A stretch of 25,996 nt of DNA from Halanaerobiales bacterium (GTDB taxonomy: Bacteria > Bacillota_F > Halanaerobiia > DY22613), in the NCBI GenBank assembly GCA_023128035.1, contig JAGMES010000056.1, positions 1-25,996 on the forward strand, given 5' to 3'. The notes beneath the pieces were generated by a model, which had not been told where the DNA came from, did no database searches, and saw only the letters and a list, made by a program, of their open reading frames with translations. This document shows positions 12,979 to 21,629 of the stretch, piece by piece. The translations under genes and the position numbers were made by a program. Numbering within the stretch: position 1 is the stretch's first letter; each line of letters opens with the position of its first letter.

Positions 12979-14196
12979 TTATCTAAACAAATTCACTAAA
13001 CTTCTAAAAATATTTTTTAGCATTTGTAATATTATTCTAAAAATAGATCCCCGTTCCACAGGTTCTTTAGCTTTCAAAGGAACTCTTCCCACTTCAACAC
13101 CATTTTTCTTTACAATCATTTCTCCCAAAACTTCTCCAGCCTCAATAGGGGCAATAATTTTATCATTAAAAATTATTTCTGTACTAATTTCCTCTTTTGA
13201 TCCCTTTCTCATCGGTACATTAAAATCAAATTCTGCAATAACTTCAACCTCTTCTACTTTTCCACGAGAAACCCTAACATTTTGCACAACTTGATCTTTT
13301 TTAACTATTTCTTTGGCTGTAAAAACATTAAAACCATAATTCAACATCGTACTGATCTCATTAAATCGAACAATCGAAGTTGGCGCCCCCATTACAATAC
13401 TAATAAATCTAAGACCATTTCTTTGACCAGTAGCTGATAAACAAAACTTAGCTTTGCTAGTGTATCCAGTTTTTAAACCATCTACTCCTTCATAGTGTCG
13501 CACCAATTTGTTAGTATTAGTAAGAATAAACTTTCCATTTCTCACATAATCTATCCAAATTGAAGTCCATTTAAGTATTTCAGTATGCTTGAGTAACTCT
13601 CTAGACATGATTGCTACATCTTTTGCAGAAGTATAATTACCTTGAATTTCTGAATCACTTGGTGGAAGACCATTGGTATTATAAAAAAAAGTATTTATTA
13701 GCCCCAATTCTTTTGCTCGGTCATTCATCTTTTTAACAAATGCCTCTTCAGTACCATATAGATACTCAGCAACTGCCACACAGCTATCGTTTGCAGAAGC
13801 AATTGCAATAGATTTGATCAAATCTTCTAAAGTCATCTCTTCTCCTACTTCTAGATAAATCTGAGAACCACCCATCTTCATAGCATTCTCACTCGTTCGA
13901 ACTACGTCACTAAGATTTGCCCTCCCGTCATCCAAAGCCTCCATTATTAATAACAAACTCATAATCTTAGTTATACTGGCTGGGGGTAATTTTTCATTTA
14001 AATTTTTCTCAAATATTATTTCTCCAGTAGTAACTTCCATTAATATGGCTGATTTTGATTGAAAATTGAAATTAGGTTGGTCTGCCTGGACAGGAAGACT
14101 CATAATTATTATTGAGATAAATACAATAAAAAGAATTACCCTCATACGTTCATTCATCACCCGACGAACGGGATGAAAATATCTAACACCTGTCAT
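12979..14196 (-). CDS. dacF: D-alanyl-D-alanine carboxypeptidase (DacF/PBP5 type)
   Basis: 405 residues from ATG 14196, which has GGAGGG 6 nt upstream; an in-frame ATG at 14220 lies before that site and is unlikely. A signal peptide (basic MNERMRV, hydrophobic core, VQA-DQ cleavage) leads into a peptidase S11 domain with SITK (Ser74-Lys77), SAN (Ser134-Asn136) and KTG (Lys242-Gly244). A PBP5-type C-terminal domain follows, and the end (IFRIILQMLKNIFRSLVNLF) is an amphipathic membrane anchor. It trims the terminal D-Ala of peptidoglycan stem peptides on the outer face of the membrane and contributes to spore cortex structure. Its position before spoIIAA is conserved in Bacillus. Confidence 0.93.
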   Translation of the reverse strand: MTGVRYFHPVRRVMNERMRVILFIVFISIIIMSLPVQADQPNFNFQSKSAILMEVTTGEIIFEKNLNEKLPPASITKIMSLLLIMEALDDGRANLSDVVRTSENAMKMGGSQIYLEVGEEMTLEDLIKSIAIASANDSCVAVAEYLYGTEEAFVKKMNDRAKELGLINTFFYNTNGLPPSDSEIQGNYTSAKDVAIMSRELLKHTEILKWTSIWIDYVRNGKFILTNTNKLVRHYEGVDGLKTGYTSKAKFCLSATGQRNGLRFISIVMGAPTSIVRFNEISTMLNYGFNVFTAKEIVKKDQVVQNVRVSRGKVEEVEVIAEFDFNVPMRKGSKEEISTEIIFNDKIIAPIEAGEVLGEMIVKKNGVEVGRVPLKAKEPVERGSIFRIILQMLKNIFRSLVNLFR

Positions 14197-14218
14197 GCTA
14201 CTCCCTCCTTCACCAGAC

Positions 14219-14255
14219 ATTCTATATTAATGCTTATTTATTTTTAGTATAGAAT
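14219..14255. repeat. 8-bp inverted repeat upstream of dacF
   Basis: ATTCTATA (14219-14226) and TATAGAAT (14248-14255) are perfect complements with a 21-nt AT-rich centre, just upstream of dacF and after the PfkB-kinase gene. On the minus strand a TATACT overlaps one arm, so it may be part of a dacF promoter/operator or a weak terminator for the kinase gene. Confidence 0.35.
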
Positions 14256-14285
14256 ATGTTTGGTAAAAGAAGGAAAAATATTTTA

Positions 14286-15215
14286 TTATGCTAAATGATC
14301 AACTAGCTCCTCAATTTCAATTTTTTCTACCAGATTATTCTCTTTAATCTGAATCACTCTGGTGGCAATCTGAGTTCCTGTAGCCACAGCTTTTCTTATA
14401 TTATTTCCCTGAACCAATTCATAAACAACACCAGCGAAGAAACCATCGCCCGCACCAGTACTATCAACAACGGTTACAGGTGGTGTTGGGTAATGACCAT
14501 GTTCTTTGGTTTTTGAATCAAAGTAAACACATCCCTGCTTGTCCAAGGTAATAATAACTGACTGACTCCCTAATAAAGCCATTCTCATCACAGCTTCTTT
14601 AGCATCATTAAGATCATTTATTTTTTGATGTAAAAAAAGTTCAGCCTCTTCTTTATTACAAACAAAGCAATCCAGTCCCTTTAAAACATCAGGATAATGA
14701 CTAATTATATCCAAATTTCCAACCATTCCGTATAAAGGTACGCTATGTTTTTTACAGGTTTCGATTACTTTATTAGCTATTGGTAAAGTTAAATCCAAAT
14801 CTAAACCAATGCCTCGGGACTTCTGTACAACTTCTTTTATTTTTTCCATCACTAAACTTTCCAACTGATGCAAATCTGGTAATTGAGAAATCGAAGAGAT
14901 CAAATTTCCTTCATTATCAATAACAGCCAACCAAAGTCCCATTCCTTCTGGACAAGGTTTTAAATATTCAGTATTAATTCCAACATTTTTTAATCTTTGA
15001 ATTACTTCTCCTCCCAATTGGTCATCATTCACTGTTGAAATATAAGTACAGTCCATACCCATCATATTCAAATCTTCAGCAACATTTCTGGTTGATCCTC
15101 CATGGGAGCGGATAACTTTACCCAAATTGCGGGCATCCTTATTCACTGCACCAAAGGACATTCCCTTGATATCAACAAAAACAGCTCCAATCACACTTAT
15201 AGTATTTTTCATCAA
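14286..15215 (-). CDS. PfkB-family carbohydrate/nucleoside kinase (PsuK-like)
   Basis: 309 residues. PfkB signatures are present: SHGGSTRNVAEDLNMMG (about 37-53) and the catalytic anion-hole motif VVDSTGAGDGFFAGVV (Asp251, Asp257), plus a CNKEEAELF motif near 186-194. The GG-x-x-RNVAE pattern is most like pseudouridine kinase (PsuK) and related nucleoside kinases, so phosphorylation of a nucleoside or free (deoxy)ribose is likely; the exact substrate is not decided by sequence. ATG start with AAGGGGGAG upstream. It lies between the nucleoside phosphorylase genes and dacF, and a TTGAACAA half site resembling the BMC operator lies about 55-60 nt upstream. Confidence 0.85.
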   Translation of the reverse strand: MMKNTISVIGAVFVDIKGMSFGAVNKDARNLGKVIRSHGGSTRNVAEDLNMMGMDCTYISTVNDDQLGGEVIQRLKNVGINTEYLKPCPEGMGLWLAVIDNEGNLISSISQLPDLHQLESLVMEKIKEVVQKSRGIGLDLDLTLPIANKVIETCKKHSVPLYGMVGNLDIISHYPDVLKGLDCFVCNKEEAELFLHQKINDLNDAKEAVMRMALLGSQSVIITLDKQGCVYFDSKTKEHGHYPTPPVTVVDSTGAGDGFFAGVVYELVQGNNIRKAVATGTQIATRVIQIKENNLVEKIEIEELVDHLA

Positions 15216-15269
15216 ACTCCCCCTTAGATTTTCGAGTGTATTATTATGTATTTAATACTATTTTTATAC

Positions 15270-15277
15270 TTGTTCAA
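15270..15277. promoter_or_regulatory. Half-operator-like site upstream of the PfkB kinase
   Basis: TTGAACAA on the minus strand equals one half of the palindrome at 11116-11129 with flanking bases. It is directly followed by GTATAAAAATAG, so it could overlap a promoter for the kinase gene. Eight bases in AT-rich DNA are weak evidence. Confidence 0.25.
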
Positions 15278-15420
15278 CTCTACATTAATATTTTAACATC
15301 TTTATACAGGTCTGTGCAACTATTTTCAGCAAATATATCAATTTTTTATCACTTCAAAGCACATTTCTCTAATCAAAAAAATATTATTATATAAGAATAC
15401 ACAAAAAGGAGGTTACTTGA

Positions 15421-15870
15421 TTGATGAATTATTATCCTTATCCACATATGTATGATCTTGGGTTAATAAAATCTCTAGAGTTAATTCGCGAGGCAGTCGC
15501 CGATGAAGCAAAAGACAGAAAATTTTACGAATACTTAATAAATGAAGCCCCAAACTCCAAAGAAAAAAAAATCATCACCTCTATAAGAGATGATGAAATT
15601 AAACATTTCCGTTTATTTAAAAAAATTTATTATGAGATCACTGGTTGCTATCCTAAACCACTCCCAGAAAAAGAGGAGTATAAAAAAACTAAAAATTATC
15701 TTGACGGGATTGAACAAGCTCTTTTTGGCGAATTAGGTGCTGTAGAGAAATATAGACAAATTTACTTTGGTCTAAAAACATTAAAACATAGAGACATACT
15801 TTTTGAAATCATCACAGATGAATTAAAACATGCAAGCAAATTCAATTATCTTTTCACCAAAAACGTATAG
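15421..15870 (+). CDS. Ferritin-like diiron-fold protein
   Basis: 149 residues and the only clear plus-strand gene. It is a four-helix ferritin-like domain with regularly placed ligands: Glu29 in AVADEAKDRKF, Glu59 and His62 in RDDEIKHF, Glu104 and Glu109 in FGELGAVEKY, and Glu134 with His137 in TDELKHAS. This two-fold E...ExxH pattern is that of rubrerythrin-like or bacterial ferritin-like proteins; no rubredoxin Cys motif is present. A role in peroxide defence or iron handling is likely, and related short proteins are common in spore formers. AAGGAGG lies 8 nt before TTG 15421 and 11 nt before ATG 15424, so either may be used. It is divergent from the kinase gene and convergent with pdp. 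Confidence 0.8.
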   Translation: MMNYYPYPHMYDLGLIKSLELIREAVADEAKDRKFYEYLINEAPNSKEKKIITSIRDDEIKHFRLFKKIYYEITGCYPKPLPEKEEYKKTKNYLDGIEQALFGELGAVEKYRQIYFGLKTLKHRDILFEIITDELKHASKFNYLFTKNV

Positions 15871-15876
15871 GCTATT

Positions 15877-15895
15877 ACATAGTCACTATGTTTTT
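15877..15895 (+). terminator. Terminator of the ferritin-like gene
   Basis: ACATAG (15877-15882) and CTATGT (15886-15891) with a 3-nt loop, followed by TTTTG, starting 6 nt after the stop codon. Confidence 0.75.
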
Positions 15896-15969
15896 GCTTC
15901 AACTTACAGCATACAATACAACTTCCGAAATTTGAAAAGAAGATTTTCGTCCACTCGTTAAATGCAAAA

Positions 15970-16141
15970 TCTCGTTTAATGGCATATATAGAAAAAAAGC
16001 GACGCCTAAGTCAGATCGACAGATAATAATTAACTAACAACAGAAAATTTTAGCACTTAACTAAACTTTCTTTAAAATGTATAGCTACGCAGAGCTGACT
16101 TTTTTAAGGAGCTTTTTTTCTATATATGCCATTAAACGAGA
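15970..16141. mobile_element. 172-bp MITE-like element with perfect 31-bp inverted ends
   Basis: Bases 15970-16000 and 16111-16141 are perfect reverse complements over 31 bp (outer ends TCTCGTTTAATGG / CCATTAAACGAGA; inner ends GAAAAAAAGC / GCTTTTTTTC). A further partial match inside (aagtcag 16008-16014 with ctgactt 16095-16101) and outside (ATTTTCGT about 15943-15950 with ACGAAAAT about 16156-16163) extends the symmetry. The centre has no ORF. No clear target-site duplication is visible next to the 31-bp arms. It lies between the convergent ferritin-like and pdp genes, so it could be a non-autonomous transposon remnant or a very long structured bidirectional terminator. Presence of further copies in the genome would decide. 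Confidence 0.6.
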
Positions 16142-16169
16142 CTTTCCACTAACCTACGAAAATTATGTT

Positions 16170-17477
16170 TTACTTATGAACAATCTCATAAATCAATCGA
16201 GAATTTTCTAGTTTTTCTGTTCCTATAGTAAATGATTCTTTCAATAATTGAATAGCCTCTTCAAGAGAATGCTCATTATTCACATGTAGTTGTGCCAAGG
16301 TTTCGCCTTTTTCTACATAATCGCTAACCTTCTTTTTCAATACTACTCCAACGGCATGATCGATTTCAGATGCTTTTGTTTCACGTCCAGCACCAAGTAA
16401 CATTGCACTACAACCTACGTCAATAGCTACAATCCGTTGAACATAACCAGAGGATTCAGCTTTCAGCTCTACAATGCGACTGGCTTTAGGTAATCTATCT
16501 GGATGGTCAATCATATCAATATTTCCACCCTGAACAGCAATAAATTCTTTTAATTTTTCTAAAGCTTTCCCACTCCGAATGGAATCTTCTAATTTTTCTC
16601 TTGCCTCTTCAGGAGTTGTACATACTTTCGCAATAATTAACATATAAGAACCTAGTGTCATGCATAACTCGTATAAGTCTCTTGGCCCATTTCCCTTGAG
16701 GGTATCAATAGCTTCTTTTACTTCTAAAGCATTTCCTACAGCAAACCCTAATGGTTGATCCATATCTGTCAATACTGCCACGGTCTCACGATTTAAATGT
16801 TTCCCTAAATCTACCATCTCCTGGGCCAGCGTCTTTGCATCCTCATAAGTCTTCATAAAAGCTCCGGAACCGATTTTCACATCTAAAACAATGCCATCAG
16901 TACCCACTGCAAGCTTTTTACTCATAATACTACTTGCAATTAAAGGAATACTATCCACAGTCCCAGTCACATCTCGAAGCCCATAAAGTGCCTTATCAGC
17001 GGGTACCAAATTTCCGGTCTGACTAACAACAGCAACTCCTATATCATTTACATTACGAATAAACTCTTCTGTACTCAAAGAAATTCTAAAACCTTCAATA
17101 GATTCTAATTTATCAAGAGTACCACCAGTATGCCCCAGCCCACGCCCAGACATCTTAGCAACTGGCGCCCCACAAGAAGCAACTAGAGGAGCCAACACCA
17201 GAGTTGTCGTATCACCGACTCCTCCAGTGCTGTGCTTATCAACCTTAATCCCTTTTATACTACTTAAATCAATTTGATCTCCCGAATGAATCATACCCAT
17301 TGTTAAATCAGCAGTCTCTCTACTAGTCATTCCATTAAAGTAAATAGCCATAGCTAAAGCGGACATTTGATACTCAGGAATTTCCTGAGTAGAGTATCCA
17401 TTAACAATAAATTGAATCTCTTCGGTTGTTAGCTCTTTTCCATCTCTTTTCTTTAAAATTATATCTACTGCTCTCAT
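16170..17477 (-). CDS. pdp: Pyrimidine-nucleoside phosphorylase
   Basis: 435 residues, full length. Class II nucleoside phosphorylase of the Pdp/DeoA family: phosphate-binding [16 protein letters not shown] (Lys81-), glycine-rich [17 protein letters not shown], and the pyrimidine site around [20 protein letters not shown]. It splits (deoxy)uridine or thymidine with phosphate to the base and (deoxy)ribose-1-phosphate. ATG start 4 nt after the punA stop, so it is cotranscribed with deoB-punA. The product is isomerised by DeoB to the 5-phosphate, the substrate of DeoC in the BMC. Pdp of Bacillus type accepts both ribo- and deoxyribonucleosides. Confidence 0.95.
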   Translation of the reverse strand: MRAVDIILKKRDGKELTTEEIQFIVNGYSTQEIPEYQMSALAMAIYFNGMTSRETADLTMGMIHSGDQIDLSSIKGIKVDKHSTGGVGDTTTLVLAPLVASCGAPVAKMSGRGLGHTGGTLDKLESIEGFRISLSTEEFIRNVNDIGVAVVSQTGNLVPADKALYGLRDVTGTVDSIPLIASSIMSKKLAVGTDGIVLDVKIGSGAFMKTYEDAKTLAQEMVDLGKHLNRETVAVLTDMDQPLGFAVGNALEVKEAIDTLKGNGPRDLYELCMTLGSYMLIIAKVCTTPEEAREKLEDSIRSGKALEKLKEFIAVQGGNIDMIDHPDRLPKASRIVELKAESSGYVQRIVAIDVGCSAMLLGAGRETKASEIDHAVGVVLKKKVSDYVEKGETLAQLHVNNEHSLEEAIQLLKESFTIGTEKLENSRLIYEIVHK

Positions 17478-17481
17478 AGAA

Positions 17482-18297
17482 CTAAACCCCCTTTACAATC
17501 CCGCGCACCAAACTTATAAATAAAGGTTTCACCTTTTCTGCAGTTTCCATTACTTCACTATGAACAAGCGGTTGAGGTAATACACCAGCAGCCATATTCG
17601 TAATGCAAGAGATTCCCAACACTCGAATTCCCATATGATTGGCTACTATTACTTCTGGTGCAGTAGACATACCAACAGCATCTGCTCCTAATACACGAAA
17701 AGCTTTAATCTCAGCAGGTGTCTCATAACTTGGACCAGTTACAGCAACATATACCCCTTCTTGAGTTTTAATTTCTAACTTTTTAGCAACTTCTTTTCCC
17801 AAATTAATCAATTCTGGATTATATGCGTAGCTCATATCAGGAAAACGTGGTCCAAATTCTTCAAAGTTTTTACCCATCAAAGGATTTTTACCCATAAGAT
17901 TTATATGATCCTGAATGAACATTAAATCTCCTGCTTGAAAATTTTCATTAACGCCACCAGCAGCATTAGTAACAATTAAATTTTCAATTCCTAACATTTT
18001 CAAAACTCGAACCGGATGGGTAACTTCAGCCATTGAATATCCTTCATAGAAATGAAAGCGTCCCTGCATAATCACAACTCGTTTGCCTTCCAACATTCCA
18101 AAAACCAAATTTCCAGCATGACCTTCTACTGTAGAAATAGGAAAATTAGGTATTTTTTCATAAGGAATTACCGTAGGATTTTCTACTTCTTGAGCTAAGA
18201 CACCTAACCCCGAACCAAGAATCATACCAATTTCAGGTTCAAAAGGGATCTGTTCTTTAAGATAATTCACACTCTCAATAATTTTTTTTAAGCTCAT
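17482..18297 (-). CDS. punA: Purine-nucleoside phosphorylase (trimeric PNP)
   Basis: 271 residues. PNP family, trimeric mammalian-type class: [12 protein letters not shown] (phosphate loop, about 24-35), [45 protein letters not shown] and [12 protein letters not shown]. It phosphorolyses (deoxy)inosine and (deoxy)guanosine to the base and (deoxy)ribose-1-phosphate. It is in an operon between deoB and pdp; in Bacillus the homologous pair drm-pupG also lies next to dacF-spoIIA, so this neighbourhood is ancient. Confidence 0.96.
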   Translation of the reverse strand: MSLKKIIESVNYLKEQIPFEPEIGMILGSGLGVLAQEVENPTVIPYEKIPNFPISTVEGHAGNLVFGMLEGKRVVIMQGRFHFYEGYSMAEVTHPVRVLKMLGIENLIVTNAAGGVNENFQAGDLMFIQDHINLMGKNPLMGKNFEEFGPRFPDMSYAYNPELINLGKEVAKKLEIKTQEGVYVAVTGPSYETPAEIKAFRVLGADAVGMSTAPEVIVANHMGIRVLGISCITNMAAGVLPQPLVHSEVMETAEKVKPLFISLVRGIVKGV

Positions 18298-18354
18298 TAT
18301 TTATCACCTCAACTAAAGTTTTTGCCCTCATGGAGCATCATGAAAAGATTATTC

Positions 18355-19530
18355 TCAAAAAAGTATTTCTTTCGCAAAACTTATCCCATTTTTTGGTGAT
18401 TCTACACCCAATAAATCTGTCACTGTTACACCTAGATCAGCAAAACTTTCCCTGATACCCAAATCATAACCATTTTGGATTTTCTCTCCGTAAACCAACA
18501 CTGGAACAAATTCCCGAGTATGATCTGTGCCTGGATGTGTTGGGTCACAACCATGATCAGCTGTAATTATCATTACATCTGTTGATTTCATCTTACTAAT
18601 AATTTCAGGAATTCGTTGATCAAATTCCATTAAAGCTTTTGCATAACCATCCACATTATTACGATGCCCATAAGTCATATCAAACTCTACCAGATTAGCA
18701 AAGATCAGACCTGGTTTTTCTTGGTTCATAAATTCCAATACTGCATCTACAGAATCCATATTCGAGACTGTATGATTCGATTGGGTTAAACCCCTTTTTG
18801 CAAAAATATCTTCTATTTTACCAACACCCATAACTTCTAAACCTGATTCTTTAACCAAATCTAGAATTGTATTTTCTGATGGTTCTAGAGAAAAATCTTC
18901 TCTCCTCAGAGTTCGTGTAAAATTACCCGGTGTACCAATAAATGGTCTTGCGATTACTCTTCCAACCGCATGAGGACCCACCAGGACCTCTCGAGCTTTC
19001 CGACACATCTCATACAATTCTTCAATAGGAATGATCTCTTCATGAGCAGCAATCTGAAAAACACTATCTGCAGAAGTATAAACTATTGGGCTTCCAGTCT
19101 TTAGATGTTCTTCACCCAGTTTCTCAATAATAGCTGTTCCAGATGCAGGAACATTTCCAATCACCTTCCGACCGATAGCCTTTTCAAAAGCATCAATCAC
19201 ATCTTTAGGAAATCCTTCAGGGTATATGCGTAAAGGTTCTTTTAAAACAATTCCTGCCAATTCCCAATGCCCTGTAGTAGTATCCTTACCTTGAGATCGT
19301 TCCATCATCTTCCCATATGCACCCTTACTTGGTTTTTCTATTAATCCTTTGATCGGTGCAACATTTCCTAGACCTAAATCTTCTAGATTTGGAAGGAATA
19401 ATCCATTTATCTTTTCTGCAATATTTCCAAGCGTGTTGGCTCCTTCATCTCCATAATCAGCTGCATCAGGTAAAGCTCCAATACCAACACTATCCAATAC
19501 AATCAAAATAACACGATTTACGATACTCAA
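18355..19530 (-). CDS. deoB: Phosphopentomutase
   Basis: 391 residues from a TTG start at 19530 (GAGGGG 8 nt upstream); a GTG at 19539 in frame lies within that ribosome binding site. Alkaline-phosphatase-fold DeoB: metal-binding [20 protein letters not shown] at the N-terminus, the phosphorylated Thr region [13 protein letters not shown], and the C-terminal metal cluster [18 protein letters not shown]. It moves phosphate between positions 1 and 5 of ribose and deoxyribose, linking the nucleoside phosphorylases to DeoC and ribose-5-phosphate metabolism. First gene of deoB-punA-pdp, with a full sigma-H-like motif about 150 nt upstream. Confidence 0.96.
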   Translation of the reverse strand: MSIVNRVILIVLDSVGIGALPDAADYGDEGANTLGNIAEKINGLFLPNLEDLGLGNVAPIKGLIEKPSKGAYGKMMERSQGKDTTTGHWELAGIVLKEPLRIYPEGFPKDVIDAFEKAIGRKVIGNVPASGTAIIEKLGEEHLKTGSPIVYTSADSVFQIAAHEEIIPIEELYEMCRKAREVLVGPHAVGRVIARPFIGTPGNFTRTLRREDFSLEPSENTILDLVKESGLEVMGVGKIEDIFAKRGLTQSNHTVSNMDSVDAVLEFMNQEKPGLIFANLVEFDMTYGHRNNVDGYAKALMEFDQRIPEIISKMKSTDVMIITADHGCDPTHPGTDHTREFVPVLVYGEKIQNGYDLGIRESFADLGVTVTDLLGVESPKNGISFAKEILF

Positions 19531-19679
19531 TTTAATCACCCCTCTAATGATTCATAAAATAGTTTATCATTACCTTACATGGATTATGCAAAATCATTGC
19601 TTAAACAGAAATTAAAAAAATTACATAGTAATGATTATTCCGATAACTTATAAAATTGTAAGATGTCTGACAACTATAT

Positions 19680-19709
19680 TTATTCAGCAACCTGATACTG
19701 ATTTCCTGC
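19680..19709 (-). promoter_or_regulatory. Sigma-H-like promoter upstream of deoB-punA-pdp
   Basis: Minus-strand GCAGGAAAT (19709-19701), a 12-nt spacer and GCTGAATAA (19688-19680) fully match RNAGGAWWW / RNNGAATWW. It lies downstream of the TPR-gene terminator and 150 nt before deoB. A possible sigma-A -35 (TTGTCA) follows, but its -10 partner is poorly placed. Confidence 0.6.
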
Positions 19710-19715
19710 TTAATT

Positions 19716-19750
19716 TAAAAATAAAAGCTTACTCCTCATAAAAGAGTAAA
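19716..19750 (-). terminator. Terminator of the second TPR gene
   Basis: TTTACTC pairs with GAGTAA across an 8-10-nt loop on the minus strand and is followed by a T-rich run (CTTTTATTTTTAAA). It starts about 12 nt beyond the TPR stop codon. Confidence 0.75.
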
Positions 19751-19761
19751 CCTTAATATCA

Positions 19762-20802
19762 CTAATTATTTTTAACCTTAATTTCCTGCCAGACTTCACT
19801 CCAATTGATCACTTTTTTAACCAAATTAACCTTGTTTTTTAGTTCTTTATGTTTCACCATATATTCAGAATTGTGATCAAGTTCCATTTCTTGGTAAAGA
19901 AATGATAGTTCTTTATAAACACGAATCTGTTCCAAATGATCGTTAAAATTTTTTGCATAAAAAAGACTTTTTCCCATTAAACGCTGGGCTTCTGGGTATT
20001 GTTCTTCTTCTTTTAATAATATTCCCCAAAGAAGATAATGAAATCCTTCTTCTTGAGGCAGAATAGTTTGATCCAAATATTCTACTGCCTTTTCTAAATT
20101 TTTTGAAACTTTTTTAATATTCTTCATCTTTAAATATATCCAGGCCATTTTATTAAAAATGGCAAATAGCTCATTAGGACTACTTGCTTTCAAAAAACTA
20201 TAATTCAACATCTCTTGCGCCTTCTCATAGTCACCCTGATATGTAAATAGCATAGCTAAATTATTATAAATCATCATAGCCTTTGATCTACTTATAGAAA
20301 CTTTTTCATGAAAAGTAAGATACATCTCCAACGTAAGAAGTAAATAATTTAAATCTTCGCTCAACTCATACATTTTTAAATAAATTGAGCCAAGTAAAAT
20401 TACGCCATCCAAGATAATATCCATATTATCTGAATTTTTTAAAATTTGCTGTAAAATTATCGAACTTCCATCCAAATCCCCAAGGTAAAACATATCAACT
20501 GCCATATTATATCTTACTTTATCAAAAAAAACTTGATCTAATCCCAATTGTTCAAAGTCAATAACTGAATTCAACACAAAATTTGTCAACTCCATAAACT
20601 TTGCCATGGAAGATTGATAATCATGCAAATGATAATAACATAATCCTAAGTAATATTTACCAAGTAAAAAAAAATTATAATCATCCTGCATACTTGCAAT
20701 AGCAATCATTCCAGAGGCGTCTTCAATGGCTGCACGATAATTTTTTTCTTCCATCATTTTTATGGTATTTTGATTGAATTGAGTTAAATCAAGCTTTTGC
20801 AC
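19762..20802 (-). CDS. TPR-repeat protein
   Basis: 346 residues from GTG 20802, chosen because GGGG lies 8 nt upstream; an in-frame GTG at 20811 overlaps that site. All-helical TPR-type protein with repeats such as FLLGKYYLGLCYYHLHDY, IYNNLAMLFTYQGDYEKA, NKMAWIYLKMKNIKKV and LLWGILLKEEEQYPEA. There is no helix-turn-helix, signal peptide or membrane segment. It differs from the TPR protein at 110-1171 in sequence but is similar in size and design, and unlike that one has no small exported-peptide ORF directly after it. It has its own promoter and terminator. The likely function is protein-protein or peptide sensing; nothing identifies the partner. Confidence 0.75.
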   Translation of the reverse strand: MQKLDLTQFNQNTIKMMEEKNYRAAIEDASGMIAIASMQDDYNFFLLGKYYLGLCYYHLHDYQSSMAKFMELTNFVLNSVIDFEQLGLDQVFFDKVRYNMAVDMFYLGDLDGSSIILQQILKNSDNMDIILDGVILLGSIYLKMYELSEDLNYLLLTLEMYLTFHEKVSISRSKAMMIYNNLAMLFTYQGDYEKAQEMLNYSFLKASSPNELFAIFNKMAWIYLKMKNIKKVSKNLEKAVEYLDQTILPQEEGFHYLLWGILLKEEEQYPEAQRLMGKSLFYAKNFNDHLEQIRVYKELSFLYQEMELDHNSEYMVKHKELKNKVNLVKKVINWSEVWQEIKVKNN

Positions 20803-20832
20803 CGCAATCACCCCATATCATAACTTTAATCA

Positions 20833-20861
20833 ATTATATCAGATTATGGCACAATTCGCAA
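20833..20861 (-). promoter_or_regulatory. Sigma-A promoter of the second TPR gene, with overlapping inverted repeat
   Basis: TTGCGA (20861-20856), a 17-nt spacer and a perfect TATAAT (20838-20833) lie about 30 nt before the start codon. An inverted repeat ACAATTC (20851-20857) / GAATTGT (20872-20878) overlaps the -35, so a regulator could bind there. Confidence 0.65.
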
Positions 20862-20880
20862 TTCTTTTATAGAATTGTAA

Positions 20881-20924
20881 CCCTATTTTCGGAGGGCTAA
20901 ATCTCCCATCCTCCATAAATAGGG
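20881..20924. repeat. Strong 13-bp stem-loop of unknown role
   Basis: CCCTATTT (20881-20888) pairs with AAATAGGG (20917-20924), and after a 2x2 internal loop GGAGG (20891-20895) pairs with CCTCC (20910-20914) around a 14-nt loop. Neither side has a T-tract. It lies upstream of the second TPR promoter and far from the HlyD stop codon. Confidence 0.55.
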
Positions 20925-20994
20925 GTAAATTGTCTTATTAGATTTGCCTATTGCGGGAGAAAAATCTTCTTCCGTAAGTTGTTATAACTAAAAG

Positions 20995-21013
20995 GTAATA
21001 ACGTAGTTATTAC
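20995..21013. repeat. Perfect palindrome GTAATAAC-gta-GTTATTAC
   Basis: 8-bp perfect arms around 3 bp in a gene-free stretch. It resembles an operator for a dimeric regulator, but no promoter or gene is clearly attached to it. Confidence 0.4.
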
Positions 21014-21629
21014 ATCTACTTTAAAATAGCAAAAAAGTATTTACCACAAAATTAATCAAAAATTCTAATCAAAAACAAATTCATCTAGAAAATAAATAGA
21101 AGTTGAATAGTTTTGAAATAAAGAAAGGAAAAAAATCACAAAAATTAAAAGTACATTATTATTGAAAAACAACCTAAATCGGATAAGTAACTTAAAAGCA
21201 ACTAATCATATCTTAGGGATATTTTTATTAAATTTAGAATCATTTAAGAGTTTTTTTGCATCAGTGATATTTTGTTAGACTGAATGAAAAAGGTTTATTT
21301 GAGAAAGTCCTAACGTTAAATCTGGTACTTTGCACAATAAAACTATATATATAATTATAAGCATTTTTAATCAATTGTATTTCATTTCTAAAACCGTCAA
21401 GTTTAAAGAGGTTCTCCCTGCAAAAAAACATACTTCCGTGACTAAACTCTTCCAAATATAGCTACAAGATTTATTTAGGGATAAATGGTTAGTTAAAGAC
21501 TACAAAAAATATTAGCAAAACTGTTGTGAACTTATTAACATTACACTAATTAGTTTGAATGACTTTCATAACACTTTTTAGAAAACTTCATTATCATATA
21601 AAACTAGAGAAGTCATCCCCCAGTCACTT
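21014..21629. other. Gene-free AT-rich stretch
   Basis: About 600 nt with no convincing gene. A minus-strand ORF at 21261-21455 (TTG start, 64 codons) has a short stretch, GSMFFCRENLFKLDGF, that faintly recalls family 2 glycosyltransferases. It has no good start or conserved continuation, so at most it is a decayed remnant. AGAAGT (21608-21613) and ACTTCT (21626-21631) can pair just at the end of the HlyD gene and may form a weak terminator. Confidence 0.4.

Noticed and set aside
19620..19672. Sigma-A promoter TTGTCA / TATAAG before deoB
   Set aside because: The spacing is only 15 nt for the good -10, and the correctly spaced alternative has a poor -10.
20846..20860. TGGCACAATTCGCA on the plus strand, resembling a sigma-54 promoter
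   Set aside because: The GG and GC elements are 8 nt apart instead of 10, and no plus-strand gene follows.
21261..21455. 64-codon minus-strand ORF with a faint glycosyltransferase-like stretch
   Set aside because: TTG start without a ribosome binding site, stop codons close upstream, no continued family similarity; kept only as a note in the gap entry.
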